In this document: positions 63,726 to 64,000 of the stretch, in pieces
Numbering within the stretch: position 1 is the stretch's first letter
Layout: every line of letters starts with the position of its first letter
Assembly (NCBI RefSeq): GCF_004137685.1
Contig: NZ_QYBB01000016.1
Location: 35,134-99,133, forward strand
Direction of reading: 5' to 3'
Source: Lichenibacterium minor
GTDB lineage: Bacteria > Pseudomonadota > Alphaproteobacteria > Rhizobiales > Beijerinckiaceae
DNA length: 64,000 bases
Notes under the pieces: model-generated
What the model was told of the DNA's origin: nothing
Seen by the model: the letters and a program-made list of their open reading frames with translations, nothing else
The model's database searches: none
Translations under genes and position numbers: made by a program

Positions 63726-64000
63726 TCCCGGTCCCGTCCGGCGTCCGGGTGTGGATCGCGGCCGGCCACACCGACATGCGTCGCGGCATGAACGGCCTGT
63801 CGCTGCTGGTGCAGGAAGGTCTCAAGCGCGATCCGTTCGCGGGCGACCTGTATGTGTTCCGAGGCCGGCGCGGCGACCTGATCAAGTGCCTGTGGCACAA
63901 CGGGCTCGGCCTGTCGCTCTACACCAAGCGGCTGGAACGGGGCCGGTTCGTGTGGCCCGCGACGGCGGGCGAGAGCGTGGCCATCACGCCCGCGCAACTC
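63722..64000 (+). CDS. IS66-family TnpB (OrfB), partial at the right edge
   Basis: The 93 visible codons begin MIPVPSGVRVWIAAGHTDMR and continue through GMNGLSLLVQEGL, DLYVFRGRRGDLIKCLWHNG and LSLYTKRLERGRFVWP, the standard IS66 accessory protein (about 115 residues when complete). The start overlaps the end of the tnpA frame by ATGA, as usual in these elements. The reading frame is intact up to the window end. The transposase TnpC should follow outside. Confidence 0.93.
   Translation, partial: MIPVPSGVRVWIAAGHTDMRRGMNGLSLLVQEGLKRDPFAGDLYVFRGRRGDLIKCLWHNGLGLSLYTKRLERGRFVWPATAGESVAITPAQL

Overview
The window is very GC-rich and uses overlapping stop/start codons (ATGA, GTGA) throughout. It carries a purple-bacterial photosynthesis gene cluster with a type II reaction centre and bacteriochlorophyll a genes. 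With ClpS/ClpA, a J-domain/vWA pair, a phasin and DUF1489, DUF599 and DUF6460-type proteins, it suggests an aerobic or facultative phototroph of the Alphaproteobacteria, probably Hyphomicrobiales (Rhizobiales) near Beijerinckiaceae/Methylobacterium-type lineages. The placement is inferred from gene content and order, not from a marker phylogeny.

Bases 1-20112 hold the photosynthesis cluster: the end of bchI, then bchD and bchO, an insertion of two non-photosynthetic genes (rsgA and a PAP2 phosphatase), crtC-crtD (minus) divergent from crtF (plus), bchCXYZ, a pufQ-like gene, pufBALMC, a small secreted cysteine protein and a methyltransferase. Two TGT-N12-ACA palindromes of the PpsR/CrtJ type lie at the crtD/crtF divergent promoter and in front of bchC, so oxygen/light repression of both operons is likely. 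The genes supply Mg-chelatase and late bacteriochlorophyll steps, spheroidene-type carotenoid steps, the LH1 antenna and a reaction centre with tetraheme cytochrome.

Bases 20135-55910 are mostly housekeeping and envelope genes: a class III nucleotide cyclase, glmM, orphan TadE/TadG-like proteins, a polysaccharide deacetylase, a GH25 lysozyme lipoprotein, a TetR-controlled RND efflux operon with a perfect 16-bp operator, a membrane diguanylate cyclase, an L,D-transpeptidase, a vWA/J-domain pair, a DacF-type carboxypeptidase with SPOR domain, a phasin, clpS-clpA, an ApbC/Mrp iron-sulfur carrier, a TRAP binding protein, a fasciclin protein, manC, an M23 peptidase and a redoxin-like/2OG-oxygenase fusion.

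Bases 56100-64000 are accessory. A decayed TnpB (IS200/IS605 OrfB) is followed by an apparently intact cassette of a soluble FtsH-like AAA/M41 protease with two calcineurin-like phosphoesterases, then by transposase debris, an AT-rich patch with one coiled-coil gene, and an IS66 element that runs off the right edge. The FtsH-like/phosphoesterase cassette is the best candidate for a poorly described system. The most unusual sequence structure is a chain of tiny start-stop-overlapping ORFs built from 14-bp tandem repeats between bchO and rsgA.
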